Assembly: GCA_032622095.1 (NCBI GenBank)
Contig: CP136064.1
Coordinates: forward strand, 213,978,205-214,042,204
Length of the DNA: 64,000 nt
Direction of reading: 5' to 3'
From: Siphonodentalium dalli
Taxonomy: Eukaryota > Mollusca > Scaphopoda > Gadilida > Siphonodentaliidae
Shown here: in pieces, positions 11,558 to 23,289 of the stretch
Position numbering within the stretch: position 1 is the first letter of the stretch
Layout of the letters: every line of letters starts with the position of its first letter
Position numbers and translations under genes: made by a program
Notes under the pieces: generated by a model
What the model was told of the DNA's origin: nothing
Database searches by the model: none
The model's input: only the letters and a program-made list of their open reading frames with translations

Positions 11558-12236
11558 TGAAACAACTACGCCATGAGAATAAGCTCCAAATTTGGTCCCA
11601 AATACAATCAAATACCAACATAGAACCCAGCAGTTTGGTTCCACGCTTCAAATCGATGGAACTAAATCCTAAGTTTGGTGTTTCACTGAAATTAAAAATG
11701 TTTTATTTAATTACGAAAATAGACATGATTGCAGCGGTAAGATGAGCGTATAGCGAGGGGATTGAACTCTGTCTTGCATATTGCTGTCTGATGTGTACTT
11801 AATTTGGTTCTTTATTATAGTTCTTCGCGAAGAACCAAAACGTGTATGTTTGATTCATGATTTGGTTCTTCGTGAGTGTTCTCAATTTAGGAATGAAAGG
11901 GTTAAGTTAGCGAGTAGTTTTAATGCGTTGATACAGATGTCAGCTCTTTAATTATTCGTTCTTGTCCTTTTCTATTAGTATTCCCTCTAATGTCCGCAAA
12001 TAGCTTTCTGATCATCTGTAACTACATGACCAACAATAACACAACTAATATCATGGCCGTTCTCCGGCTGACCTTATTGTCGATTAAAATGAATTGAAAC
12101 TCTGGCATGATATCAAATACGTGCCACGTGTACCAAACAGTTATCATGATTTGTTATTTTAGCCATAGTTATGGTCGAATTTATAAAAAATATATCATAA
12201 TGCCTGAATATGATAACGATGGGAGTTATAGGTCGC
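11558..12236. other. Spacer between two inverted TTAA MITEs
   Basis: 679 bp without a supported gene. It holds short inverted motifs such as 'ttggttctt...ttcgcgaagaaccaa' near 11,802-11,838 and is otherwise AT-rich. Confidence 0.5.
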
Positions 12237-12738
12237 TTAAAGGTACGGTTGGCCTTGGCGGTGGGTATCCTGTGAAAATATTTCCACCCGTCAAAAACCG
12301 CCACAAACAGAAAGAACAACAAAATGTAGACAGACTTTGTCCGTATACAAATAAGAAATATCACATAAACAGTATGTTATTGTCATATTTTTGACCATTG
12401 TTATGTAAACAAAAGCATAGAAAGTTACTTTTCTGGTGTTTGTTTATATTATGATGGTAAACATAAAGAGCGTTCTTTGTGGGTGAATTCCTGATATGGA
12501 ACGAATAAAGAGCGTTTGTGCCATTTGTGTGTGATTAGCCAGCAGCATTGTGTTGTCTTCTGTAACACAATCAGGCTCTTGCTTAGGTAAAATATAGTAA
12601 ATCTTTATGGTAACATGCTGTTTACGCGATGGTCATGGTATATATGAACGAAACTGTATGCGTTTTAATGTTTTTCTGTTTACGGTGATTGGAACAAATA
12701 TGAATATTTTCGACAACTAAGGCCTCACGTGCCTTTAA
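12237..12738 (+). mobile_element. TTAA MITE, about 502 bp
   Basis: It begins TTAAAGGTACGGTTGGCC and ends CACGTGCCTTTAA. It is the inverted partner of 11,054-11,557. Internal AACGCTCTTT-type motifs lie at 12,464-12,474 and 12,506-12,516 (reverse orientation). Its right TTAA is shared with the next element. Confidence 0.8.
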
Positions 12739-12922
12739 AGGGGTATTGTAAATACATTCAATTTCATTATAATTACCATGTTCTTTGCGTCGTTCAGAGC
12801 ATATTAATGTATTTTTGCACTAATCCGTGGCTCAAATTAATTCATTTGTTGCATATATTATGCTGAGTATAAACGGAGATGGTCCATAAATGGTCGGATT
12901 TAGTGTACAGTACCCCCTTTAA
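12735..12922. mobile_element. Short TTAA MITE, 188 bp
   Basis: It begins TTTAAAGGGGTATTGTAAA and ends GTACAGTACCCCCTTTAAA. The inverted ends match over about 16 bp. It starts on the same TTAA that closes the preceding MITE, so one element inserted at the end of the other. Confidence 0.75.
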
Positions 12923-12958
12923 ATGCAGCATATGGACAAATGTATTTTTCACAGGCTT

Positions 12959-13365
12959 TTAACCAATTACCCAACAGAATGGCCCTGTACCAATGCATTC
13001 TTATATATGCGAGTCGACCATAGGTCGCCTCGCATATATAAGAGAATGCATTGGCTTAACACATATTAAAATGATAAAATTGTCAAAGAATGTAGAAAAA
13101 CATTATAAAAATTGTTAAAAAATGTAAGTAAAATTTTGTTTAGGCCAATGCATTCTCTTTTATATGCGAGTCAACCTATGGTCGACTCGCATATATAAGA
13201 GAATGCATTGGCACAGGGCATAACTGTAACCATCACAATGTGGTCAATGAACCGGTTCCAATGATATCCATATTTATATGGTATTATTGAGACAGACCGA
13301 AGATATTTTAGGCTGTTGAAGCTTTATTTGGCCGTTTTTGGCCGTTTTTTTGGGTAAAGGGTTAA
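12959..13365. mobile_element. piggyBac-like MITE with two 65-69-bp palindromes (copy 1)
   Basis: Ends: TTAACCAATTACCCAACAG and TTTTGGGTAAAGGGTTAA. A TTAA target followed by CCC is the piggyBac signature; here the left CCC has decayed to CCA. Inside are two long hairpins (12,990-13,054 and 13,144-13,212), separated by an AT-rich spacer that is itself partly inverted. It shares the body with 16,859-17,256, including 'gagacagaccgaagatatt' and 'ggctgttgaagctttattt'. Non-coding. Confidence 0.8.
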
Positions 13366-13868
13366 GGGCTTATATAATTTTTAGCAAAATGATTCTAATT
13401 AGATCCATACCAAATTCAGTTTAAGTGACAATAAATTTGCTGGCATAAAATAACATCCGAACAATGTAATAACTAGTTTGATTATTGAAATCGGATTTAT
13501 ACATTATACACACAAGGCAGTCTGTCATAGTAAGTATCCATGTGACTAAGGAAGTTCAATCCATTTGCGAGTGCCCAGCGTGTGGCGCAATAGAGTTGAT
13601 ATAGCTAGGAAATGGACTATACGTATACTTCTGAGTAAATTCGATTATATTCGAAATATGATAGTTCATTCATTTAGAATGAGTATTCATGTTACACAAA
13701 ATCCGATCACACAGAACTAACAAAATGATTCTGCACAGGCAGACAATTCAAACAAACTATAGCCCAGAGTTCCGTTTCCAGATCCGTGAATGTTTGCTTT
13801 GTTCGCCCAGACGTCTGCTTTATTGCAATGATTGTTGTTCTTGTTAGGTTCGTACCTCTTATTACAAA
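13366..13868. other. AT-rich spacer
   Basis: No gene, repeat or RNA could be supported. Confidence 0.5.
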
Positions 13869-14144
13869 TTACAAATTAATTAATAAATGTCTGAGTGTTT
13901 TGATTGATACCCTTGACGCGACTTTGTGCAATTCATGTGGTATTCTAAAACGGAGGTTTCGCGGGTTATTAATGAGAGACACATCAACAATATTATTATT
14001 CATTCTATTTTTCTCTATTGATTGTGCTGAGTTTCCCTCAATCTTGTCTGTAGAAAAAAACGAAGATATATCTTCTCTGCCCAAAGCAGGGCCAACGTGC
14101 ATCCAATCACAGACCAGCAATACCGACATCGCCAACAAAACCAT
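13869..14144 (-). CDS. Possible secreted small protein or first exon, 91 aa, unassigned
   Basis: Minus-strand ORF starting MVLLAMSVLLVCDWMHVGP. The hydrophobic first 15 or so residues followed by a small-residue G-P-A-L-G segment look like a signal peptide. The rest is basic and ends HLLINL before a stop. There is no recognisable domain, no cysteine pattern and no visible neighbouring exon. A plus-strand ORF of 126 residues (13,786-14,166) overlaps it fully, so at most one is real. This may be chance; I list it because its N-terminus is more signal-like than other orphan ORFs here. Confidence 0.2.
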   Translation of the reverse strand: MVLLAMSVLLVCDWMHVGPALGREDISSFFSTDKIEGNSAQSIEKNRMNNNIVDVSLINNPRNLRFRIPHELHKVASRVSIKTLRHLLINL

Positions 14145-14166
14145 TACGTCACTGTACTATTTTTAG

Positions 14167-16858
14167 ATTGTCAGGGGGCTAATGTGCAGAACACCCTACC
14201 CAAGTAGGAGAGATTGTTAGTCACCTGAATGTACGTTGTCGGACGCAACGCTGCGTGTTGCTCGCCATGTGGATATACAGAGCAGATGTGTATATAAATA
14301 TACGTCCATACACTGGCCAATTTGTCCGGCAATTTTTCAGATACAATTTAGTGTCCTGCAGATGGATATGTTGTTCTAGGATGTTCACAGTACAAGCTCA
14401 TAAACGAAATATTCAACGATGAAAAGACTACAGAGAATCATGCATGGCTCACTTTAAAAAATATCATTGTGAGCAATTGATGTTCTATGTAAACGTAGGA
14501 CCAAATTCAAGGCTCTACACATCATAATATATACCAGGAACTGAATATTACAGCCAATCATCACACCACCGCTTTTATTTTGTGGATATATTGTATAATC
14601 GTACATTTGAATGATGCATTTTAAATGCATTCTCATAACCTCGGTATCCTGTCAAATTGAAGCTCAGATATCGATATTTTCTTTGAAGTATATGACAAAA
14701 CAGAATGGAGGAGACAAGGGGCATAACTAAGCCATCGTAGACATATATATAGATATTTATCGCCGCGATCGGTTCCAACTACGTAAAGGTGAAGTTCAAC
14801 AGAGAAGTGTTCAGTTTAAATTTACGAAAACAAATGTATATAAACAAATTGATTGGTGTAATGTTTCATTGTGGAATAGTAGTGGGTTATATAGGCGCTG
14901 AATCTAATAGAAGTTCTATTTTCCGTATAAATTGACGCAGTTACCAGAGTATAATTATTTGATCACTTTACATTATTTTCTTGATGTTGACAGTATTTAC
15001 CAGGAAGGTTATCGATTTGGGAGGTAAATATTGACGTTCAGGCGGCAACTCATCACATACCATAAGTGATACTAGCATGCATCACATCCTCAGAGCACAG
15101 GTAATTAATTACTCGACACGTCTGAGTAGCCACTATTTATATTTCATATGTCACTACTGGCTGTTTTCTGATCACCAAGCTGTATCGCAGTACATCCATC
15201 AGATATTTATAGAGGACATTACTTGGTTTGTTTGATATTATAGGCCCGATATCAGCCCGATGTAACCTCATACATTAATTAGATCACATCTTAGTAACTG
15301 GCAACTCATTCAAACGAGTGTCATCATTAAACTTGTTACATACACATTAATTTAGCAGTGAAGTGGATTTCCATAAAGTCAAACGATATTACTCGGATTT
15401 TGTGATGTCGTAAAATGATATTGCTCGGTTTAAGCTGGGGTGGTCTGTAGAAAATTCCTTACACAGGGCCGGGTTGGGTTGGTCATTGATCGAGAAACAC
15501 GTTGTTTTCCGGTATTTTCATTTTTTTCCTTTTGGTTGTTTTCACATAATTACAAGGTAATTACCCAATATGGTGATATATTTAGCACATATATATGCCA
15601 TACTAAATATTCGATAGGTCCCAGTGATCAGGTTGGCCAAAGAAAGTTGAAGTGTTTGGTGACTCTATCATTCAAAGCGTGTCTGTGTCTGTACGCATCT
15701 ACTCTCGTGAGTGTATTGTATCACACTAACCACAATGCATTGGCACGAACGGATCCAGTAAATCTACCGATTGGGATAAACGTCTCAATCAAAATAGTAA
15801 CTATGTTCAATCGTCCGATGAGAATCGAAGTGCGCGTCACCATGTAATGTCATTTACGTTAATTTACGTAGATAGCCAGTTGTTCGCATTTTGCAATTTT
15901 ATCGTCAATGTTTTTCCGAACCCTTTTACCGCGGCAGGGTGATATATTACTGCTCGCCGGTTTACCACGGCATACCGACATATCGCCCCACCCCGACGTC
16001 TTAAAGACATATTATGGACTTGTCCGGGTGCGTGAATCTGATAAGTTAGTACTCAGGCGCTATGCCAACTTGTGGGATGTAGCATTATATCAGCATCACC
16101 GAAAATCTCAAGCAAATCGACTGTAACACTCCATAGAAAACATCGTTTGAACTACGCTCAATTGTAAATATTTACCTCTCGATTCGGGACGCAACTACCG
16201 GCGACAAACTAACGAAACCGATTTCACCACCGAGAGTCGCCACATTTAACTAATATATAAGAATGACATATGTGTGTCAATTTGGATATAATATTTGTAA
16301 ACATCACTTCAATGTGGGAAATACAGCAGTGAATAAAGTCATTTATTTTTTAATAATTTTTTTGGTATTTTAATTTTGTAGCAGCAAGAGGGTTAGTGGC
16401 TGTGGATTTTATATCACATAATTTCGCAGTCATATATTGCTAGTAATCGTTTATACGTTATACGCACATATATGCGGGGTTGTTTATGTTTCATTACGTC
16501 GTTTAGGCACATTTGTCACGATTGATGAGACATTCAGTAGATGTGCTGGACCTGATGAACAACAACATTCAATAACAATAATATTTGGCTGGGACATCTC
16601 AGCAAACCATCATTACATTTTGTTATGCTATAATATGGTGTAGTCAGGTATATTCGTATCTTCGAGTACTGTACACGAATGTGTGCATACCTAAACATGC
16701 GAGAAGATCATATATATTCAATCGGGCTGACTTAGGAGGATAAAATGAATGTCGACCAGCTGTTTGGACATTTTTTTTCAGTCAAGTTGATCTTTGAACT
16801 TCCTACTGGTGATTTGTAAGTCTATCTATGTAGGATCAGAGTGGAGAGTCGATATCAA
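14167..16858. other. Long non-coding stretch
   Basis: About 2.7 kb of AT-rich sequence with only short orphan ORFs (for example 15,440-15,847 on the plus strand, 135 aa) that lack recognisable domains or flanking splice signals I could support. No inverted or tandem structure stood out. Confidence 0.45.
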
Positions 16859-17256
16859 TTAACCCTTTACCCAACAGAAGGGCCCTGTGCCAATGCATTC
16901 TCTTATATATGCGAGTCGACCATAGGTCGCCTCGCATATATAAGAGAATGCATTGGCTTAACACATTAAAAATTATAAAATTGTTAAAGAATGTAAGAAA
17001 AAATGGTAAAAAGTGTTAACAATTTTTTTTTTAGGCCAATGCATTCTCTTATATATGCGAGGCGACCTATGGTCGACTCGCATATATAAGAGAATGCATT
17101 GGCACAGGGCATAACTGTAACTATCACAATGTGGTCAAGGAGCCGGTTCCAATGATATCCATATTTGTATGGTTCTATTGAGACAGACCGAAGATATTTT
17201 AGGCTGTTGAAGCTTTATTTGGCCGGTTTTGGCCGGTTTGTTGGGTAAAGGGTTAA
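16859..17256. mobile_element. piggyBac-like MITE with two 69-bp palindromes (copy 2)
   Basis: Ends: TTAACCCTTTACCCAACAG and TTGGGTAAAGGGTTAA, so the terminal inverted repeat CCCTTTACCCAACA and the TTAA duplication are intact. Hairpins lie at 16,889-16,957 and 17,035-17,103. The second is the exact reverse complement of the first, so the core is a palindrome of palindromes. This copy is better preserved than 12,959-13,365. Confidence 0.85.
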
Positions 17257-18330
17257 ATATTGATTGAAGGAACGGAACAGTATAATATCCCAGAACAGTC
17301 TGGAAAAGCTTGGTAAAGTCAGTTCAAATGCGAGTTTTTTTTGGGGGGGGGGGTGTGGCTACACAATAACTGGGCGGAAAAAATATTTGTTTTGCACGAA
17401 GGGGGGGGGGGGTGGTGGTTACCCGAAGGGATGCAAATTCAATAACATTTCTTAATATAGTTTTCATCTTTTCATGAAAACGAAAAATAAAAAATAAAAT
17501 ACTTATCGTTAACATTGTTCGCATGACCCACGAAACTACACACAATCATCGATACGTATCATACATTTAAAGTGATGTGAAACGTAAATTGAACCTCACA
17601 ATTGAGTTCCCTGCGTCATTCTGTGGGAAGAGTGAATAAAATAACTCCGATACACGAAATCCCCCATCCTGAAGTCAGTTTGTACACATTATACGGCCAT
17701 TCGGCTAACTATTTATATTCATCAATCGTCCCGATTAATCTCACCATAATAACACGAAAATACAAACCGATGCGTTGTCTTGTGCAGTCACGGAAATGCC
17801 CGAGCACTTCCGACTCGATTGGGATTGAATCGGGTTTCGTTCTCAGAAATGGCTTCTAGGGAGGATGACCGTTCGCTGGAATAGCGTCATGCACATCAGA
17901 ATATTAAAGCGAAAAACAAAATGACATCGCAATCGGTAGTCAATTCGACAGGGAAGGAATAGAAAGGGAATTGTTGCGTGAAATCACAAACGGAAGAACA
18001 TTGGCCGAGTTAGTGGCAAAGATTATAATCGAACAGTGATCGAGAGGTAATAATTCCAAAATGTTACTATTTATAGAAAATTGTAAGCACATTGACCGAA
18101 TTTTTACATCAATCTGGCCGCAAGCACAGTACCGTTCAGAAAGAGTTGTCTTACTTTTGTAACTCAAAACTGTTTAATTACATTATACCTGTACAATAGT
18201 ACAAATAATTGGTATTCAATATGCCAGTACAGAACATTTGTTAGCTCATTGGCCATGAAATGTTTTTAATGGCAAATTCTGTTGTCAAGCTTTAGTAAGC
18301 ACTATTCATTCTGATGGATGATAACTATAA
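17257..18330. other. Non-coding stretch with two G runs
   Basis: G11 at 17,343-17,353 and G12 at 17,401-17,412 lie 47 bp apart. No gene is supported in the rest. Confidence 0.5.
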
Positions 18331-18335
18331 TGGAA

Positions 18336-20515
18336 AGCCTTTTTCACATGTATTAGCTAATTGCACATTAGCGTAAGTGAATTACAATTAAGCGTAATGT
18401 ATTACACTCAGGTGTAATGCACACATATAAAGCGTACTTCACTTACGCTTAACCATATGATGTAGATAAAGCATTACTCCTATGAGTAATAGAATTATGA
18501 CTAGTGTGCTTAAGCGTAATTGATTAAAGTGTGCTTAAGCGTAATTGATTTACACTTAAGCTCACTGGTCATTTATTTTCATTGATAGATTAATTACACT
18601 TAATCATAAATGAATTATGCTTAAGCGATTATACGAGAAGCCGTTTTCACATTTATTCTGATTCTGCTTAATCGCAAATCATTTACGCTTAAGTGTAAAT
18701 CATTTGCACTTAAGAGCAAATCATTTATACTTAAATACAAATCATATGCGCTTTAGCGGAAATAGTATGGGAGGCCCTTTTCACATTTATTATTTATTTG
18801 CGCTTAAGCGCAAATATTTGTGCTTGAGCATAAATCATTAAGCACAAATATTTGTGCTTAAGCGTAAATCATTTGCGCTTAAGCACAAATATGTGTCTAT
18901 CAATTTATTTGCGCTTAAGCGCAAATACCTAACACTCCATTACATCCCTCTGATGTGAATGATTGAGTCCATCTCATATTATATTAGCATGGGCCCATAG
19001 TAATAGCCCCATACAGACTCGAAGTTGAAGAAAAAACATATTTCCATATGCATATCAGCATCTCTGTCCCTGGTGTCCCAAGATTTGGTGCCTCACTCCC
19101 AGAGCTCATGTATATTTTATTATCTCCTGCACAGATGTATACCATTTCCATGGCCATAAATAGGGAATTAGGGGTTACTGGGGTTTGCTTCCCTCATATG
19201 GTGTACTCATTGACTTGAAGTTGGGGAAAAACCCCTATTTTCATAATATCAGCATCCCTGTCCCCAAGAATTTGTGTCGCCATCCCAGAGATATAGTATA
19301 TTTTATAAAAGAGACATATCCTACACAGATCTATATCATTTCCATGGTCATAAAACAGATCTTGGGGTTTCTGGGGGATTGTTTCCCTCATATGGTGGGG
19401 CTATATCAATTTTAGTGATGTGTTTAGGCCTGTGCCATGTAAAATTAATTCAGGGGGGATCATTGCATATTGATTTTTATTTGCGCTTAAGTGCAAATGA
19501 TTTGCGCTTAAGCGCAAATATGATCTATTTGCTTAATTGCAAATGATAGAGGTTATTTGCGCTTAAGCGTAAATAAATAATAAATGTGAAAAGGGCCTCC
19601 AATATAATAGATCACATTTATGGCAATTTTATGCTAAAGCGCAAATATATTATTAGACACATATTTTTTGCGCTTGAGCGCAAATGATTTACACTAATAA
19701 ATAATATATTTGAAAAGGCTGTCTCCCATGCGATTTCCTCTAAACTCAAATTTACTCTGGCAATAAGACATCAATCAAACATCGGTTTAGACTCCCCCAT
19801 ATACTATGAGATGGACTCAATTATTCAGACAGAGGAAATCAGTTGGAGTTAGGTATTTGCTTAAGCATTATTCATATTAATTATGCTTATGTGTAAATGA
19901 GTTCCGCGCTTAAGCGTAAATGAAGTACACTTAAACGTAATTCATATACACTCTCATTGAACTCCCCTCAAGCTGAAATGGATGCAACCGCATTACTAAT
20001 GCCAGTAACCTACATCAGGTTATACCAATATACATGAGGTATATGGGGAGCCAAATTAACATTTAATAAATAATAGAGCTTAAGCGATATAATTGAGCTT
20101 AAGCGATATAATAAGGGAAGATATAATTGCGATTAAGTTCAATAAGGAAATATCTAATTGCGCTTAGCACAATAAGGAATATCTTATTGCACTTAAGCAC
20201 AAAAAGGAATATCGTATTGCACTTAAGCGCAATAAGGAATCTCTAAGCGCAATAAGGAATCTTCTTATTGCACTTAAGCGCGATAAGAAATATTCTTATT
20301 GCACTTAAGTGTAATTAGAGATTCCTTGATTTGGGGGGGGGGGGGGCTTTAGCTCAATTATTTATTAAATGTTAATTTGGCTTCCTCCCATAGAGGTGAG
20401 ATAGCTGATGAACCCAATTACACTCAAGCGTAATTCAAATGTATTACGCTGATCGTAAGTTAATTATGCTTAAGCATAAATAATTTATGCTTAAGTGTAA
20501 TTAGCTACTATAAAG
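18336..20515. repeat. Array of CTTAAG-centred palindromes in nested inverted repeats
   Basis: Dozens of copies of an 18-22-bp palindrome with core GCTTAAGC occur. Local flavours include TTGCGCTTAAGCGCAA (about 18,660-19,690), AATTACGCTTAAGCGTAAT-like (18,360-18,600 and 20,420-20,505) and TATTGCACTTAAGCGCAATA (20,090-20,320). They sit in inverted pairs with shared outer motifs. 'gggaggcccttttcaca' at 18,770 pairs with its reverse at about 19,585-19,603. 'gattgagtccatctcat' at 18,963 pairs with 19,800-19,820. 'ccaaattaacatttaataaa' at 20,050 pairs with 20,355-20,380. A direct duplication of about 200 bp lies in the middle (18,985-19,195 and 19,196-19,405). No coding capacity. Confidence 0.8.
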
Positions 20516-22425
20516 TGAATCTGGGATAAGGGGAGTACTCTAAATTGTTCTTTCGACCAGCTGTTTCTACCAATTAAAAAAAATTCTCATTTATTTTGAA
20601 ACTAATGAAAGACAATGGTATATTTTTTTACTAGTAATATTCATTATAAACTTGTACAAATCTGAAAACAAACAAAATTTTAATATTTAAGAAATTTAGA
20701 GTTCCCTCTCTTACAGCAGCAACCACTATGCCAGGAAGACCAATCGATCTAGTTCAGCCCGATTGGGCTATTATAATTTATAGATCGATCGGTGGTTCAT
20801 GCACTCTCTGCGTTTGAAATATTGCTAATAATTTCCATTTACATAAGTCAATAATGCCATTGCAGATAACTTCATCTTAAATTCGACCAAATGTGTTGAC
20901 GTTTGATAAGAAGGGCAGGAATTCCCCGATTTGTTTATTTTCAATCGATGAGAAGCATGACGACCTGGATCAGCTGATCGGTTCGGAGGTGTGCCAATCG
21001 TATTTTGCATGCTGTGAATACCCATTCACGCCTAAATTTGCAAACAATCCATATATAACATATACACAGTGTGTACACTTTGTTAGTTGCCAATTAATTC
21101 TCGACATTTCAATTAGAAAACATGAGATATCGATGCAAAAATCAAGACATAATCACATTATCTAGTTTGTGTTTTGTTGAATCTACTTTCGGTTATCGAC
21201 ATGTCGGCTATTGTTTTGGCTGTTCTCTTAACCGTGCGTGCCAGCCGATCGTCGTTTTTCGGGCGGTTCCGATTTCTTCCGAATATAATTCCATGACCTC
21301 CACGCGATGATTCGCGCCGAAAATGTGGTTGTATCTGAGAAGATTTCTTACTCTGACCGCAGTTTTCAACAATTTAATACGGGGCGAATACCGCATCAAT
21401 AATATGCAACCTTGGGGTGTTATTTCTAGTTTTTTATGACCTTTCTTATGGTATATCGGATACAGTTCTGTCTGACAGGAAATATATACCCACCGGGAGT
21501 GAAGCTAATGACTTTAAAACTATTACAATAGATCACAATTGCAAACGCTCTTTAGTATATACAGATTTTGGGGGCGGAAGCATGGACGCTCTTTATAACA
21601 GACGATCATTGGGATTTTTTTGTGTATGCTGACGTGTTAAAATGTGGTAAATATTCCCAGTTTGAAAGCTAAAAACCTCAGTTGATGGATTATGGGTCCG
21701 ATCTAATTATTTTCTGGCATATATTACGTACATATCTGGGCTTATTGTATCAAATCGGACAGGATATCTGTATCTGTCAAACAAAAACTCCTCGTCCTGA
21801 ATGGAATGGAAACGGATCAAGCAACACAAAATTTGACGTGATCAGTCTTACAGAGGCTGCAATCAGTGAATACTATTCGTGACGATTCATTGATATAATT
21901 AGAGAGGCTTCTATCAAATTAAGCACAACTCGTAGAATAATCTTCTATTCGACGAGCCAATTGAGGACAGATGTCCGAGTCTTGATAAGTGTTGGATGTA
22001 TGACACAACGCAAATAATTGGCTGAGTGTCTGTATATTTAAAATAAATTATTGTTACAAATCGAAGAAATTGGTAGCCTATCCGTTGTGATGGTTAGGGC
22101 ATCAATTTTCTTCAAATTATTACTATTTTTTATCTTACAACTTAAACTAATTTAATCAGCAAAACTGTCTTTAGACCGTCAGTATAGATTGTCTATTGTT
22201 GCAAAATTAGTAAATATCCGGTTTATGTCAGTCTAAGTCACTCAGAACTCATTACATAGGCTCACTGGATTGTCAAACAGGGCTAATCACATACATTAAT
22301 CTGTCATAGGTAGTTGTTATGAAACATACAGTAAGTGGTGAAAATTATAATATTCTTCGAAAAAAGAATTCCTGCTTCTGGGTGTGGCTGTCGAAAATGA
22401 CCGGAAAACACTTGCTAAACCAGAA
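20516..22425. other. Non-coding stretch
   Basis: Only short orphan ORFs. Two copies of the dispersed AACGCTCTTTA-type motif lie at 21,544 and 21,585. Confidence 0.45.
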
Positions 22426-22429
22426 AAAA

Positions 22430-22490
22430 AAGTATGGGTCAAAAATGACTTAAAATGAGGCGATTCTAAGCAGATATATATGCCTAAAAT
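22430..22490 (+). repeat. Fragment of the 33/35/57-kb repeat family
   Basis: 'aaaatgaggcgattctaagcagat' type sequence matches the segment near 36,005-36,030. Only about 40 bp are recognisable. Confidence 0.4.
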
Positions 22491-23289
22491 ATAGCCGCGG
22501 CAAAATAGCTTGTGTGCGAACTTGACCACCCACCCCCTCATACGTGCTGAAAAAAATAGTTTATCCCCCGAGTTAGTAAATACTACAATCGCAAACTACA
22601 AACGAGAATTAACGTAAGAAATATGCGAATTATGTCTCCACCATATGTCATAAGTATAATTACGTTACCTCTATCAATTTACAATATTTATAATTGAAAT
22701 TTATATGTGAGATCTTTTGCAAAATGTGAGTAGTATATTGCATGGCATATTGAATTGACATCGGCGAATTCCTAGCCGCAAAATAAATCTAGTAAATTAA
22801 AGATGAACCCCGAGGCGACACCGTTTTATATGTCAGGACATAATGTGATCGAGCATATGTGAATACTCATGGGAAGATGTCAGATGTTTCAGTGTTTCAG
22901 ATTCAATGTGTGTTATATGTTATATAATTCGTCTGATGTTTGAAGTACTGTTTTCTGGGTTTTTTTCACGTATGATGTTTCTGTTCCCCCGTCTCTTTGG
23001 TGTTCGTCCTGCTGAATGTTGAATGCTAAATCCTGTATTGCCCACACCTGCGTTACTGTGTGGAAGTTCCGGGAAGTTGCTACATCAGTGCAGTGGCTAA
23101 ACGTTGCAGTCTTTGGTCCGACCATAATTCGAAGGGTAGTCCGCGGCAGCGACTGGGCTAGTTGTCGATTTTTTTTGCGTTTTATATGGTAAATCAAACA
23201 AAATAAAAACACGAACTGATCGTAAGAATGATGACTCATTAAGTTCCATGTATGCTTTGGTATTCCCTCAGTACTTTGTTCTTAGCTTC

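Noticed and set aside
11054-12738. One 1.7-kb foldback element with 500-bp arms
   Set aside because: Each arm is a complete TTAA MITE with its own two ends and has solo relatives at 60.3 and 62.5 kb, so two inverted insertions explain it better.
18360-20510. CRISPR-like array
   Set aside because: The repeats are palindromic, irregularly spaced, variable and inverted, with no regular spacers, and the sequence is eukaryotic.
22317-22541. Possible PIF/Harbinger transposase start (plus strand 'KPEKKVWVKNDLK')
   Set aside because: Only one short phrase resembles the family; the following residues do not continue the pattern, and the segment overlaps a dispersed repeat.
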